Under the pieces are notes generated by a model. That model worked only from the letters and a program-made list of their open reading frames with translations, did not search any database and was not told where the DNA came from. DNA of 64,000 nucleotides from Fonticella tunisiensis (GTDB taxonomy: Bacteria; Bacillota; Clostridia; Clostridiales; Caloramatoraceae): NCBI RefSeq assembly GCF_004364155.1, contig NZ_SOAZ01000002.1, positions 165,037 through 229,036 of the forward strand. The letters run 5' to 3'. Made by a program: the position numbers and the translations under genes. Numbering within the stretch: the first letter of the stretch is position 1; every line of letters starts with the position of its first letter. Below, one piece after another: positions 51,117 to 60,759 of the stretch.

Positions 51117-52112
51117 TTGAAAAGGATGAAAAAATTGGTTGCACTGCTTGCATCCGTTTCAGTAGTAGCGGGACTTTCTGGATGCGGACTTATAACAAAA
51201 ACTCCAGAAGGTATAAAGGCTACTGTTGTGGCAAGAATTAACGATCAAAAGATAACAAAAGGGGAATTTGATAAGAAATTTGAAAGCCAGCTTGAGCAGC
51301 TTAAAATGATGTATGGTCAGAATTTTGCAGATAAGAAGGAAAATCAGGAATACATCAAGCAAATGAAGGAGGATTTCCTGTCATCCCTTGTTGAGGATGC
51401 ACTTCTTGTGCAGGAAGCGAAAAAGGAAAATGTAATAGATGATAAGTCACTTGAAGACGAAGTTAAGAAGCAATACGATGAGCAGGTTAAGGCTGCAGGA
51501 GGAGAAGAACAGTTTAAAAAACAGCTTGAGGGAATAAAATTTTCTACTGAGGATTTTAAAGAATACCTGAAAATAAACATATTAAAGGATAAGCTTTATG
51601 AGAAGACAACGCAAAATGTAACTGTTAGCGATGAGGATGCCAAAAAATATTATAATGATAATATATATCAATACACAGAAAAGCCAAACAAGATGAATAT
51701 ATCCCACATTCTTGTTGCCACAGAAAAGGAAGCACAGGATATAAAGGCAAGACTGGATAAGGGAGAAAAGTTTGAAGATCTTGCAAAACAGTATAGTACA
51801 GATCCAGGCTCAAAGGACAAGGGTGGGGAACTTGGTGAATTTGAATATGCTAACAACAACCTAGACAAGACCTTCTTTATAAATGCTATTGCTGTTCCAG
51901 AAGGGAAGATAAGCGCTCCCTTTAAGACGCAGTTCGGATGGCATATTGTAAGGATGAATAAAAAGGAAGAATACAATCCAAAGCCATTCGATACAGTAAA
52001 GGAAGAAATAAAGAAGACTATGCTGGATAGCAAGAAGCAGGAGGAGTTTAAGAAGAAGATTGAGGAGTGGAAGGATAAGGCTAAAATAAAGGAATATCCT
52101 GAGAGATTATAG
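51117..52112 (+). CDS. Peptidyl-prolyl isomerase lipoprotein (PrsA/SurA-like)
   Basis: 331 residues from TTG at 51117, behind GGAGGGAGAGGG. Signal peptide ends in lipobox LSGCG (Cys23), so it is lipidated by Lgt. SurA N-like helices, then a parvulin rotamase domain at about 195-285 (MNISHILVATEKEAQDIKAR, DPGSKDKGGELGEFEYA, FKTQFGWHIVRM). Folds secreted proteins at the cell surface. Next to mfd, as in many Clostridia. Ends in a terminator. Confidence 0.93.
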   Translation: MKRMKKLVALLASVSVVAGLSGCGLITKTPEGIKATVVARINDQKITKGEFDKKFESQLEQLKMMYGQNFADKKENQEYIKQMKEDFLSSLVEDALLVQEAKKENVIDDKSLEDEVKKQYDEQVKAAGGEEQFKKQLEGIKFSTEDFKEYLKINILKDKLYEKTTQNVTVSDEDAKKYYNDNIYQYTEKPNKMNISHILVATEKEAQDIKARLDKGEKFEDLAKQYSTDPGSKDKGGELGEFEYANNNLDKTFFINAIAVPEGKISAPFKTQFGWHIVRMNKKEEYNPKPFDTVKEEIKKTMLDSKKQEEFKKKIEEWKDKAKIKEYPERL

Positions 52113-52137
52113 GACTGCCAGATGGCAGTCTTTTTTA
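52113..52137 (+). terminator. Terminator after the PPIase gene
   Basis: GACTGCC AGAT GGCAGTC then TTTTTT. Confidence 0.85.
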
Positions 52138-52473
52138 TAAATATTTTTAGATTGTTATTTGTATCCTGTATTGGTGAAATGGTAAATTTTTTGCATATAT
52201 ATCCTCAATTTAACGAAAACTATTAACATTGTAAGAACACAGATATTGCGCGAGTATACTAGAAATATATGCTAATACGAAAAATACGATAAATACCGCT
52301 TCATTGAAATATAGTACATGAAAGTTTTATATAAACAATAGAATTTATAGTGCAGTATGTAATATATTTTAGAGAAGCTATATATAAATATAATTTAGAT
52401 AATACAAATTATTTTAAAAATATTATGCATCAAATGTATAATGGATAAAAAGGTTGAGAAGGGAGGGAAAAAG
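52138..52473 (+). other. AT-rich gap upstream of arcA
   Basis: About 335 bp without a gene. It should carry the arc operon promoter. I see many AT-rich -10-like strings but no convincing ArgR (TGAAT...ATTCA) or FNR palindrome; nothing further can be supported. Confidence 0.4.
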
Positions 52474-53700
52474 ATGGATTCGTTTATTAATGTAACCTCC
52501 GAGATAGGCAGACTAAAGAAGGTTATGCTCCATCGCCCGGGAAGAGAAATTGAAAACCTTGTACCGGAATATCTTGGAAGACTCCTGTTCGATGATATAC
52601 CCTATCTTAAGGTGGCCAGAGAGGAGCATGACAGATTTGCAGAGATACTAAGGGAAAATGGTGTTGAGGTTTTATATCTTGAGGAGCTTGTATCTGAAGC
52701 AATAGATGATGAAAGTGTAAGGAAGGAGTTTGTAGAAGAATTCTTAAGGGAAAGCGGTATAACCTCTCCAGGATATACAGAGGCCCTTTCTGAATATCTT
52801 TTGTCTATGTCGATCAGGGATATGATAGATGCTGCTATGACAGGTGTTAGAAGGGGAGAGGTAGAAATAAGGGAACCAACATCACTTGTAGATTTAATGA
52901 TGGACGAATATCCATTCCATCTTGATCCAATGCCAAACCTTTACTTTACCAGGGACCCAGGGTCGATCTTAGGAAACGGCCTGTCACTTAATAGAATGAG
53001 GATGGAGGCAAGAAGAAGGGAAACCATATTCTTGAAATATATATATAACTATCATAAACTGTTCAAAAGTTCAAATATACCTCTATGGTACGACAGAACG
53101 AATCTCTTTCCAATAGAAGGCGGGGATATACTTGTGCTGTCGGATAAAGTTCTTGCAATAGGCTGCAGCGAAAGGACTTCAGCAGAGGGCATAGAACATC
53201 TTGCAAAAAATCTATTTGATGCCCCAACTACATTTGAGAGGATACTTGTTTTTGAAATTCCAAAAATAAGAGCCTTTATGCATCTTGATACTGTGTTTAC
53301 CATGTTGGATTATGATAAATTTGCAATTCATCCAGGCATACAGGACCCCCTCAGCGTTTACGAGGTAACAAGGGGCTCAAAGGGAGCATTGAAGTTTAGA
53401 AAGAATACGAGTTCCCTTGAAGATATATTAAAAGATGCATTGAATCTCCCTGCGGTTGAGCTTATAAAGTGCGGGGGAGGTGATCTTATGATAGCGGGAA
53501 GAGAACAATGGAACGATGGTTCGAACACCCTGGCCATCGCTCCTGGAGTGGTAATAACCTACGAAAGAAATTACATTACAAATGAAATTCTCGATAAAAA
53601 AGGTATAAAGGTTTTACCAATACCAAGCTCTGAGCTTTCAAGGGGCAGAGGCGGACCAAGATGTATGAGTATGCCCATAGAGAGGGATAGTTTAACTTAA
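52474..53700 (+). CDS. arcA: Arginine deiminase
   Basis: 408 residues. Motifs: [40 protein letters not shown] (FTRD with catalytic Asp), [39 protein letters not shown], and the C-terminal nucleophile Cys in [12 protein letters not shown]. Converts arginine to citrulline and ammonia. ATG at 52474 follows GAAGGGAGGGAAAAAG; ATG at 52441 has no ribosome site. First gene of arcABC. Confidence 0.97.
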   Translation: MDSFINVTSEIGRLKKVMLHRPGREIENLVPEYLGRLLFDDIPYLKVAREEHDRFAEILRENGVEVLYLEELVSEAIDDESVRKEFVEEFLRESGITSPGYTEALSEYLLSMSIRDMIDAAMTGVRRGEVEIREPTSLVDLMMDEYPFHLDPMPNLYFTRDPGSILGNGLSLNRMRMEARRRETIFLKYIYNYHKLFKSSNIPLWYDRTNLFPIEGGDILVLSDKVLAIGCSERTSAEGIEHLAKNLFDAPTTFERILVFEIPKIRAFMHLDTVFTMLDYDKFAIHPGIQDPLSVYEVTRGSKGALKFRKNTSSLEDILKDALNLPAVELIKCGGGDLMIAGREQWNDGSNTLAIAPGVVITYERNYITNEILDKKGIKVLPIPSSELSRGRGGPRCMSMPIERDSLT

Positions 53701-53765
53701 AAATGCATTTTACCTCTGCATATTCAGATAATACAATAGAACCCAAGGAAATAGGAGGAATTATA

Positions 53766-54752
53766 ATGCCGGTAAACTTAAAAGGAAGAAGCCTGTTGAC
53801 GCTTATGGATTTTTCACCACAGGAAATAAGATATCTGCTCGATCTTTCCCATGATCTGAAATCACAGAAAAGAGCAGGAATTAGAAACGAATTATTAAAG
53901 GGAAAGAACATAGTTCTTTTATTCGAAAAAACATCAACAAGAACAAGATGTGCATTTGAGGTTGCAGCTCTTGATGAAGGTGCCCATGTTACATTCCTCG
54001 ATTCAGGGAGCTCTCAGATGAATAAAAAGGAATCCCTTGAGGACACTGCAAAGGTGCTTGGAAGATTCTATGATGGTATTGAATACAGAGGTTTTGACCA
54101 GAAGGTTGTTGAAGATCTTGCGAAGTTTTCAGGGGTTCCCGTATGGAATGGTTTAACCGACGTTGACCATCCAACCCAGGTGCTTGCAGATCTCATGACA
54201 ATTGAGGAGCACGTTGCTAAGCCATTAAACAAAGTTAAGCTTGTATTCGTAGGAGATACAAGAAACAATATGAGCTATGCCCTTATGTATGGCTGCGCAA
54301 AGATGGGAATGCACTATGTTGCATACGGACCGAAGGAGCTTCATCCATCCCAGGAAGTAGTTGCAAAGGTTCAGGAAGTTGCAAAGGAAACAGAAGCCGT
54401 TATTGAGATAACAGACAATATAGAGGGAATTAAAGGGGCAGACGTAATCTATACCGACGTTTGGATATCGATGGGAGAAGAATCAAAAATGGAGGAAAGG
54501 GTAAGGCTTTTAACTCCTTACAGAGTAACCATGGATATGATTAAGGCAACGGCAAATCCTGAAGTCATATTTATGCATTGCCTGCCTTCATTTCACGATT
54601 TTGAAACAAAGGTTGCAAAGGAGGCACAGAATAGGGGGCTTGATGTAAGGGAAGTTACCGACGAGGTATTTAGAAGCAAACATTCAGTTGTATTTGATGA
54701 GGCTGAAAACAGGATGCATACGATTAAGGCTGTAATGGTTGCCACATTATGA
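53766..54752 (+). CDS. arcB: Ornithine carbamoyltransferase (catabolic)
   Basis: 328 residues. Carbamoyl-phosphate site [39 protein letters not shown], and ornithine site [11 protein letters not shown]. In this operon it runs in the catabolic direction, citrulline plus phosphate to ornithine and carbamoyl phosphate. ATG at 53766 has AGGAGGAATTATA before it; the ATG at 53703 lacks a site. It overlaps arcC only in the longer arcC reading frame. Confidence 0.95.
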   Translation: MPVNLKGRSLLTLMDFSPQEIRYLLDLSHDLKSQKRAGIRNELLKGKNIVLLFEKTSTRTRCAFEVAALDEGAHVTFLDSGSSQMNKKESLEDTAKVLGRFYDGIEYRGFDQKVVEDLAKFSGVPVWNGLTDVDHPTQVLADLMTIEEHVAKPLNKVKLVFVGDTRNNMSYALMYGCAKMGMHYVAYGPKELHPSQEVVAKVQEVAKETEAVIEITDNIEGIKGADVIYTDVWISMGEESKMEERVRLLTPYRVTMDMIKATANPEVIFMHCLPSFHDFETKVAKEAQNRGLDVREVTDEVFRSKHSVVFDEAENRMHTIKAVMVATL

Positions 54753-54765
54753 TGAGAGGAGAGTT

Positions 54766-55719
54766 ATGATGGCAAGGATAGTGGTTGCCCTTGGAGGAAA
54801 TGCCCTCCAGGCAGATCCAAAGGATATATCTGCTGAGGCACAGCTTAGAACGACTCGTCATACAGCCAGGGCTATAGTTGATTTGATAGAGGATGGCCAT
54901 GAAGTTATAATTGCCCATGGCAATGGACCGCAGGTTGGTCAGATAGTTGCAACATACGAGGCTGCAGCGTCACAGGATCCATCAAAGCCATTAATGCCAT
55001 TTCCTGAATGCGGTGCAATGAGCCAGGGTTACATAGGATATCATCTTCAGCAGGCACTTAGGGAGGAAATGATAAGAAGAGGACTCAAGAAAAGCGTTGC
55101 TGCGATAGTTACCCAAGTGGTAGTCGATGAGGATGATCCAGGATTTGAAAATCCCACAAAACCGGTAGGTTCCTTCTTTACGGAGGAGCAGGCTAAAAAG
55201 CTCATAAATGAAAAGGGATATGTAATGAAGGAAGACGCAGGAAGAGGATGGAGAAGGGTTGTAGCCTCTCCCATGCCAAAGGCTGTTGTTGAGGAAGAAA
55301 TAGTAAGAACCCTTGTAAGCGCAGGGCATGTTGTAATAACCGTTGGAGGTGGAGGAGTTCCTGTAATTGAAAAGGAAGATGGAGGCCTTAAGGGTGTTGC
55401 GGCAGTTATAGATAAAGACCTTGCCTCTGAAAGGATTGCAGAACTTCTCGATGCAGATGAACTTGTAATACTCACAACAGTTGAAAAAGTTGCTTTAAAT
55501 TTTAATAAACCTGAACAAAGGAACCTCTCCTCAATGACTGTAGATGAAGCCAAAAAGTACATGGAAGAGGGGCACTTTGCTCCAGGATCAATGCTTCCAA
55601 AGGTAAAGGCTGCGGTTATGTTTGTAGAATCAAAGAAGGGAAGAAAAGCCATAATCACATCCCTTGAAAAGGCAAGGGATGCCCTTTCTGGAAAAACTGG
55701 TACAGTTATAACAGGCTAA
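54766..55719 (+). CDS. arcC: Carbamate kinase
   Basis: About 317 residues. Signatures: VVALGGNALQADPKDISAEA, AHGNGPQVGQIVATYE, GYHLQQALREEM, VITVGGGGVPVIEKEDGGLK and GVAAVIDKDLASERIAELLD. Makes ATP from carbamoyl phosphate, giving energy from arginine without oxygen. Start chosen at the ATGATG following GAGAGGAGAG. Ends the arcABC transcript. Confidence 0.95.
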   Translation: MMARIVVALGGNALQADPKDISAEAQLRTTRHTARAIVDLIEDGHEVIIAHGNGPQVGQIVATYEAAASQDPSKPLMPFPECGAMSQGYIGYHLQQALREEMIRRGLKKSVAAIVTQVVVDEDDPGFENPTKPVGSFFTEEQAKKLINEKGYVMKEDAGRGWRRVVASPMPKAVVEEEIVRTLVSAGHVVITVGGGGVPVIEKEDGGLKGVAAVIDKDLASERIAELLDADELVILTTVEKVALNFNKPEQRNLSSMTVDEAKKYMEEGHFAPGSMLPKVKAAVMFVESKKGRKAIITSLEKARDALSGKTGTVITG

Positions 55720-55734
55720 ATAAAAAAATAAAAA

Positions 55735-55775
55735 GGCAAACTCCTTTAAATTGGAGTTTGTCTCTTATTTTTTAT
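55735..55775 (+). terminator. Terminator after arcC
   Basis: GCAAACTCC/GGAGTTTGT with an eight-base loop, followed by CTCTTATTTTTT. Confidence 0.8.
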
Positions 55776-55831
55776 CGCAGCGCCTACCTGTATATATTTT
55801 CTGCTTTTATTCCAACGGACTTTTCAGAGTA
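55771..55831 (+). repeat. Direct repeat A (61 bp)
   Basis: Starts TTTATCGCAGCG and ends GACTTTTCAGAGTA. Aligns without gaps to the copy at 56101-56161 with about 12 mismatches in 61. The two lie exactly 330 bp apart, around the fold-back element. Confidence 0.7.
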
Positions 55832-55911
55832 ACTCTGCATGAAACAAAATTCAGCATAATATTATGAAAACAGTTTCTAGATTAATCCCTTGTTCCAGTT
55901 CAAGAACTAAA

Positions 55912-56111
55912 GCTGAGATAAAAAATATATGCAGGCCGCATTTTAGCAAGCAATTAGAAGTTCTTGGCACATAGGATGAAGCAGAGCCTTAGAAGGGTTC
56001 GTGGTGTCTGAGCAAGAGCGAGTTTATAAGCCTTCTTAGGCTGTGCGAATCCGGTGCCATAGAACTTCTTTGCGAAGCGTAGTAGCGGCTGGAATATATT
56101 TTTATCTCAGC
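55912..56111. repeat. Fold-back repeat, copy 2 (about 200 bp)
   Basis: Ends GCTGAGATA AAAAATATAT and ATATATTTTTATCTCAGC are perfect or near-perfect inverted arms. Inner helices AGAAGTTCTTGGCAC / GTGCCATAGAACTTCT and GCAGAGCCTTAGAAGGGT / GCCTTCTTAGGCTGTGC continue the pairing. The arms match the repeat at 34911-35105. No frame inside codes a credible protein. Confidence 0.8.
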
Positions 56112-56161
56112 GTCGGTCTGTAGATATTATCTACCTTTATTCCAATGGGATTTTCAGAGTA
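56101..56161 (+). repeat. Direct repeat B (61 bp)
   Basis: Starts TTTATCTCAGCG and ends GGATTTTCAGAGTA. Its first 11 bases are the right arm of fold-back copy 2. The rest, up to 56353, is AT-rich and shows no gene. Confidence 0.7.
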
Positions 56162-56353
56162 GCACAACAAGTAAATTTATTTACGATATACTTAATATGT
56201 AAGCAAGCTTATTTGATATTAACAAAATATAGATAAGTCTATTATTAAATATTTAATCAAAAACATGTATAAATAATTAAGTACATCAATATTATAATAT
56301 TATAACTGGAAAATTTCTAAAGGTTTATCAAATCGATTTATGGAGGTTTATAT

Positions 56354-56530
56354 ATGATTAAACGTGAATATGGAAGCAGTACTGAATATAGGGATATAAA
56401 CAGAAGCCCACACAGAAATATGCCGAAGAGCTGCGCTTACTGTGGCTATAGATACAGACCATCATCATCTGGATACAGCTGTACCATATACTGCATCAAA
56501 TATATGAAACAGTTAAACAAAAAATATTAA
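56354..56530 (+). CDS. Small cysteine-rich protein, 58 residues
   Basis: ATG at 56354 behind TGGAGGTTTATAT. Product opens MIKREYGSSTEYRDINRSPH and carries four cysteines: CAYCGYRYRPSSSGYSC and YC at the end. The C-x2-C ... C-x4-C spacing suggests a zinc ribbon. It has its own gap upstream and a strong terminator downstream. No family recognised. Real because of ribosome site, terminator and cysteine pattern. Confidence 0.6.
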   Translation: MIKREYGSSTEYRDINRSPHRNMPKSCAYCGYRYRPSSSGYSCTIYCIKYMKQLNKKY

Positions 56531-56566
56531 CAAACCCTCAGGAAGATACCCCTGAGGGTTTGTTTG
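56531..56566 (+). terminator. Terminator after the cysteine-rich gene
   Basis: 12-bp perfect stem CAAACCCTCAGG/CCTGAGGGTTTG, then TTTGC. Confidence 0.8.
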
Positions 56567-56682
56567 CTAATTTTTTTATTTTTTTACTTAATTTTGGGTA
56601 TAATTTTTATATTTTTGAAGAAATTATAAATAAGGCAGTTTTACATAAGTTTAATAGATTTTTTTAATTATAAGGAGGGGCA

Positions 56683-57243
56683 ATGATGAAAGCAACTGGA
56701 ATTGTTAGAAGAATTGACGATCTTGGAAGAGTTGTTATACCAAAGGAAATTAGAAGAACTCTCAGAATAAGGGAAGGGGATCCACTTGAGATATTTACTG
56801 ACAGAGAAGGGGGAATAATACTTAAAAAATATTCACCCATAGGTGAATTAAGCGACTTTGCAAAGGAATATGCAGAGGCACTCCAGCAATCTATAGGCCA
56901 TGCAGTGCTTATTTGCGACAGGGATACAATCATATCAGTTGCAGGGACTGCCAAGAAAGAATATCTGGAAAAGAGGGTAAGCGAGGATGTTGAAAGGATC
57001 CTTGCTGAAAGAAGAACAGTAATGAATAATGCAAAAGAGGGAGGAAAGGCCTTTCCTATTACAAATGATGAAGAGAATGGCTCAGCCTATTCATCTCAGG
57101 TCATTTCTCCAATAATTGCAGAGGGAGATGCAATAGGTGCGGTGATTATAATGTCAAAGGACCCAAACGTGACAATGGGTGAACTGGAAAGAAAGCTTTC
57201 TGAAACCGCTGCATCCTTCCTGGGAAAACAGATGGAGCAATAA
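56683..57243 (+). CDS. spoVT: Stage V sporulation protein T
   Basis: 186 residues (ATG at 56683 or 56686). N-terminal AbrB-type swapped-hairpin DNA-binding domain (GIVRRIDDLGRVVIPKEIRR, then IREGDPLEIFTDREGG). C-terminal GAF-like sensor. Controls late sporulation genes in the forespore. Ribosome site AAGGAGGGG. Downstream order yabM-mazG-hup-rqcP-yabP-yabQ-divIC-yabR follows Bacillus and Clostridium. Confidence 0.97.
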   Translation: MMKATGIVRRIDDLGRVVIPKEIRRTLRIREGDPLEIFTDREGGIILKKYSPIGELSDFAKEYAEALQQSIGHAVLICDRDTIISVAGTAKKEYLEKRVSEDVERILAERRTVMNNAKEGGKAFPITNDEENGSAYSSQVISPIIAEGDAIGAVIIMSKDPNVTMGELERKLSETAASFLGKQMEQ

Positions 57244-57245
57244 TT

Positions 57246-57268
57246 AAAGCAGCCCTAGGCTGCTTTTT
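57246..57268 (+). terminator. Terminator after spoVT
   Basis: AAAGCAGCC CTA GGCTGCTTT followed by TT. Confidence 0.8.
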
Positions 57269-57325
57269 GCATATAATCCCCGACTTTCTAATATCTTTAT
57301 ATGGAAAGGAATAGGGGGGATTGAT

Positions 57326-58861
57326 ATGAAGAAAAAAAGCCTTGTTAAAGGTACCTTGATGCTTGCACTGTCTGGAATAATTGCAAAATTCCTTGGTTTC
57401 TTTTTTAGAATACCTTTAATATATATGATCGGGGAAAGGGGAATAGGTTTATATCAGCTTACATATCCGCTTTATACATTTCTTCTTGCACTTGCAGCAG
57501 GTATTCCAACTGCCATATCAAAGATGATATCAGAAAGGATTGCTTTAAATAAAAGAAAAGAGGCCCATAATATATTTAAGATTGCACTTTTTATTATGAT
57601 TATTTTTGGATGCTTATCAAGCCTTGGGCTTATGGTTTTCTCCAGAGAGATAATAAAGGTATCTAAATGGCCCGAGGATGCTTACTACTCCATAATAGGT
57701 ATATCCTTTGCGCCGATTTTTACATGCATTTTATCGGTTTATAGAGGGTATTTCCAGGGGCTTCAGGAGATGGCTCCGCCGGCTGCATCCCAGATAATAG
57801 AACAAATAATGAGGGTGGCTGTTGGAGTTGGGATTGCGTATCTCCTGCTTTCAACTGGAATACCGGAAGCAGCAGGAGGAGCAGCCTTTGGAGCTGCGGC
57901 TGGTGCTGTCTCAGGGCTTTTATTGATGCTCATCTGCTATAGGGGAAATAGAATAGAGTATTCTGCCTTTGAAAAATCATCTCCTAGAAGATTTCTATTT
58001 GGAGAGATTTTGAAAATTGCAATACCCGTATCCATTGGCCAGGCAATTGGATCCATCATGGCCTTAATAGACTCTATGATAGTTCCGGGCCTTTTAATGA
58101 TTTCAGGGTACAGCGAATATACTGCAACTATACTCTTTGGACAGCTTACAGGAAAGGCCCATGTTCTTATAAATGTTCCCCTGACCCTTTCCGTGGCCCT
58201 TGCACAAAATGTTGTTCCTGCAATATCCTCAGCCTATGCCGTTAAAGATACCATTAGGTTGAATAGAAACGTTAAAATTGCATTTAAATTTGCGATGTTG
58301 CTTGCTCTTCCAAGCTGCGCAGGCCTTTATGCCCTTGCGGCGCCGATACTTTCCATGATATTTCAGGGCATGGGGGATGGATGGGAACTAATGCAGATAC
58401 TTGCCATAGCTTCAATATTTATAATAATTGCTCAAACCGCAACAAGTGTGCTCAATGGAATAGGTAAAACGGTACTCCCTGTTTTAGCGATGGTTATAGG
58501 CTCAGGAATAAAGGTTATAATAAATATCGTATTCATTCCTTTTCCGCAGCTTAACATTAAGGCTGCTGCCTACAGCACACTGGTGGCATATATTTTTATT
58601 GCAGTTTTAGATATTGTATTTGTAATAAAGTCAACAGATGTGTGTATTAACTTGCAGGAACTTTTTATAATGCCAGCTATATGCACAGTTGTTATGATAC
58701 TTTCTGTGCTTCTCATATACGGAAAAATGTTTGATTTAACAGGGAGCAATAACAAATCAACCTTTAGTGCTGTTTTAGCGGGAGCGGCAGTTTATGGTAT
58801 AATGTTGTTGATAACAGGAAATCTTTCAATAAAAGACATTAAAAACTATATAAAAAGATAG
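57326..58861 (+). CDS. yabM: PST/MOP-family flippase, SpoVB/YabM-like
   Basis: 511 residues with about 14 hydrophobic segments and the opening KGTLMLALSGIIAKFLGFFF. Motifs GERGIGLYQLTYPLYTFLLA and VYRGYFQGLQEMAPPAASQI are typical of the SpoVB/MurJ-like group. By position it is the YabM type, which exports polysaccharide or lipid-linked sugar. The exact substrate is unknown. GC-rich alanine stretches are within the normal range. Confidence 0.87.
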   Translation: MKKKSLVKGTLMLALSGIIAKFLGFFFRIPLIYMIGERGIGLYQLTYPLYTFLLALAAGIPTAISKMISERIALNKRKEAHNIFKIALFIMIIFGCLSSLGLMVFSREIIKVSKWPEDAYYSIIGISFAPIFTCILSVYRGYFQGLQEMAPPAASQIIEQIMRVAVGVGIAYLLLSTGIPEAAGGAAFGAAAGAVSGLLLMLICYRGNRIEYSAFEKSSPRRFLFGEILKIAIPVSIGQAIGSIMALIDSMIVPGLLMISGYSEYTATILFGQLTGKAHVLINVPLTLSVALAQNVVPAISSAYAVKDTIRLNRNVKIAFKFAMLLALPSCAGLYALAAPILSMIFQGMGDGWELMQILAIASIFIIIAQTATSVLNGIGKTVLPVLAMVIGSGIKVIINIVFIPFPQLNIKAAAYSTLVAYIFIAVLDIVFVIKSTDVCINLQELFIMPAICTVVMILSVLLIYGKMFDLTGSNNKSTFSAVLAGAAVYGIMLLITGNLSIKDIKNYIKR

Positions 58862-58891
58862 AATTTACTTATTCACAAGGAGTGTGAACAG

Positions 58892-60328
58892 ATGATAAAA
58901 GTAGTAGGACTTGGGCCTGGAAATATTAGCGACCTCACCATAAAAACCCTTGAGGTTATGAGGGAGGCGGAGGTTCTCTATCTTAGAACCAGCAAACATC
59001 CTAATGTAGAATATATAAAATCCCTTGGAATAGATTTTAAAACATTTGACGAATATTACGACAGGGGAGAGAACTTTGATGAGATATATGAAAAAATGGC
59101 AAGGAAAATAGTCTCTTTAAAAAATGTCGTATACGCAGTTCCAGGAAACCCCCTTGTTGCAGAAAAGTCTGTGCAGCTAATATTGGAATATGCAAAGGAT
59201 GAAGGTATAGATGTTGAAATAGTACCGGCCCTGAGCTTTATTGATGCAGTTTTAAACATCTTAAAGGTTGATCCTGTTGAGGGCTTTAAAATAATTGACG
59301 GGCTTCAGCTTGAGGTTCAAAGACCAGATACAGCGGTGGGAAACGTAGTAACCCAGGTATACAGCAGGCTTATTGCTTCGGATGTTAAAATAAGGCTCAT
59401 GGAATACTACGATGATGAACATGAGGTCTACCTCATAAGGGCTGCAGGAGTTCCAGGCCTTGAAAGGGTTGAAAAACTCCCACTTTATGAAATAGACAGG
59501 GTGGATTGGGTGGATTATTTAACAAGTCTTTATATACCTCCGGTTAAAAACAAGAAAAAATACGATTTTCAGGATCTTATAGATGTTTTGGAAACATTAA
59601 GAAGTGAAAAAGGATGTCCCTGGGATAGGGAACAAACCCATGAGAGCCTAAAAAAATATCTCATAGAGGAAAGCTACGAGGTTTTAGATGCCATAGACAG
59701 GGATGATATGGAAGGGCTCTGCGAGGAACTTGGGGATGTTCTTCTCCAGGTAGTTTTCCACAGCCAGATAGGGAAGGAGTTTGGTGAGTTTGACATAAGG
59801 GATGTAGTTCACGGAATAACAAATAAAATGATAAACAGACATCCCCATGTTTTTGGTGATGTAAAGGCAGAAACTGCCGATGATGTTCTATACAACTGGG
59901 AAAGCATAAAACGTGATGAGAAAAACATTGAATCCCATACGGAAAGCCTAATGTCAGTTCCAAGAGTGCTTCCTGCCCTTATTAGAAGCTATAAGGTTCA
60001 GGAGAAGGCCTCAAAGGTTGGTTTTGACTGGGACAATATAGATGATGCAATTTCAAAGGTTTGTGAAGAATTAAATGAATTTTTAGAGGTATATAAAACA
60101 CAAAAAAATGGAAGAATAATAGAAGAATTGGGGGATTTGATATTTTCTATCGTCAATGTTGCCAGATTTTTAAAAGTAGATCCTGAATTTGCCTTGACAA
60201 AAACGACAGAAAAGTTTATAACAAGATTTAAGTACATAGAAAGCGAGGGAGCAAAACGAGGTAAGAAACTTGAGGACATGACTTTAGACGAAATGGATGA
60301 ATTATGGAATAGGGCTAAAAAAGGTTAA
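58892..60328 (+). CDS. mazG: MazG with N-terminal tetrapyrrole-methylase-like domain (YabN)
   Basis: 478 residues. Residues 1-220 are an SAM-dependent methylase-like domain (MIKVVGLGPGNISDLTIKTL, YAVPGNPLVAEKSVQLI). Residues about 225-478 are MazG: LRSEKGCPWDREQTHESLKK, EESYEVLDAID, EELGDVLLQVVFH, and a second EExxD (EELGDLIFSIVN). Hydrolyses aberrant NTPs and possibly alarmones. Normal two-domain layout of Firmicutes. Confidence 0.95.
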   Translation: MIKVVGLGPGNISDLTIKTLEVMREAEVLYLRTSKHPNVEYIKSLGIDFKTFDEYYDRGENFDEIYEKMARKIVSLKNVVYAVPGNPLVAEKSVQLILEYAKDEGIDVEIVPALSFIDAVLNILKVDPVEGFKIIDGLQLEVQRPDTAVGNVVTQVYSRLIASDVKIRLMEYYDDEHEVYLIRAAGVPGLERVEKLPLYEIDRVDWVDYLTSLYIPPVKNKKKYDFQDLIDVLETLRSEKGCPWDREQTHESLKKYLIEESYEVLDAIDRDDMEGLCEELGDVLLQVVFHSQIGKEFGEFDIRDVVHGITNKMINRHPHVFGDVKAETADDVLYNWESIKRDEKNIESHTESLMSVPRVLPALIRSYKVQEKASKVGFDWDNIDDAISKVCEELNEFLEVYKTQKNGRIIEELGDLIFSIVNVARFLKVDPEFALTKTTEKFITRFKYIESEGAKRGKKLEDMTLDEMDELWNRAKKG

Positions 60329-60430
60329 AACTAATATTTTTAATAAATTTTGCTTCAAAAAGCAGGATTTTGAAAACTTTTGAAGAATAAACTACTGTAA
60401 TTTATGTTAAGAACTAAGGAGGGAATAATT

Positions 60431-60706
60431 GTGAATAAGGCAGATCTTATCACATCAATTGCAGAAAAAAGTGGTTTAACAAAGAAGGATGCTGAAAAGG
60501 CTTTAAAGGCTTTTATGGAAAGCGTTGAAAATGCGCTTGAAAACAATGACAAGGTTCAGCTTGTTGGATTTGGAACATTTGAAGTAAAGGAGAGGGGAGA
60601 AAGGAAGGGCAGAAATCCAAAGACCCTTGAAGAAATTATAATTCCAGCATCAAAGGTTCCTGTATTCAAGGCAGGCAAGGAATTAAGGGAAAAGGTAAAT
60701 AAGTAA
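60431..60706 (+). CDS. hup: DNA-binding protein HU
   Basis: 91 residues. MNKADLITSIAEKSGLTKKD, VQLVGFGTFEVKERGERKGR and NPKTLEEIIIPASKVPVF are canonical HU. Bends and packs DNA as a dimer. GTG at 60431 follows AAGGAGGGAATAATT; the ATG at 60404 has no site. Confidence 0.97.
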   Translation: MNKADLITSIAEKSGLTKKDAEKALKAFMESVENALENNDKVQLVGFGTFEVKERGERKGRNPKTLEEIIIPASKVPVFKAGKELREKVNK

Positions 60707-60710
60707 TAGG

Positions 60711-60737
60711 AAAATCAGGTCTTGTACCTGATTTTTT
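60711..60737 (+). terminator. Terminator after hup
   Basis: 10-bp perfect stem AAAATCAGGT/ACCTGATTTT with loop CTTGT, then TT. It lies only 22 bases before rqcP, so rqcP relies on read-through or its own promoter. Confidence 0.8.
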
Positions 60738-60759
60738 AAATAAGAGGGATGTGGTTTTA

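Noticed and set aside
52138..52473. ArgR or FNR operator before arcA
   Set aside because: No palindrome close enough to either consensus could be found by eye.
55047..55658. 203-residue frame on the - strand within arcC
   Set aside because: Serine/threonine-rich shadow of a conserved enzyme gene, with no ribosome site.
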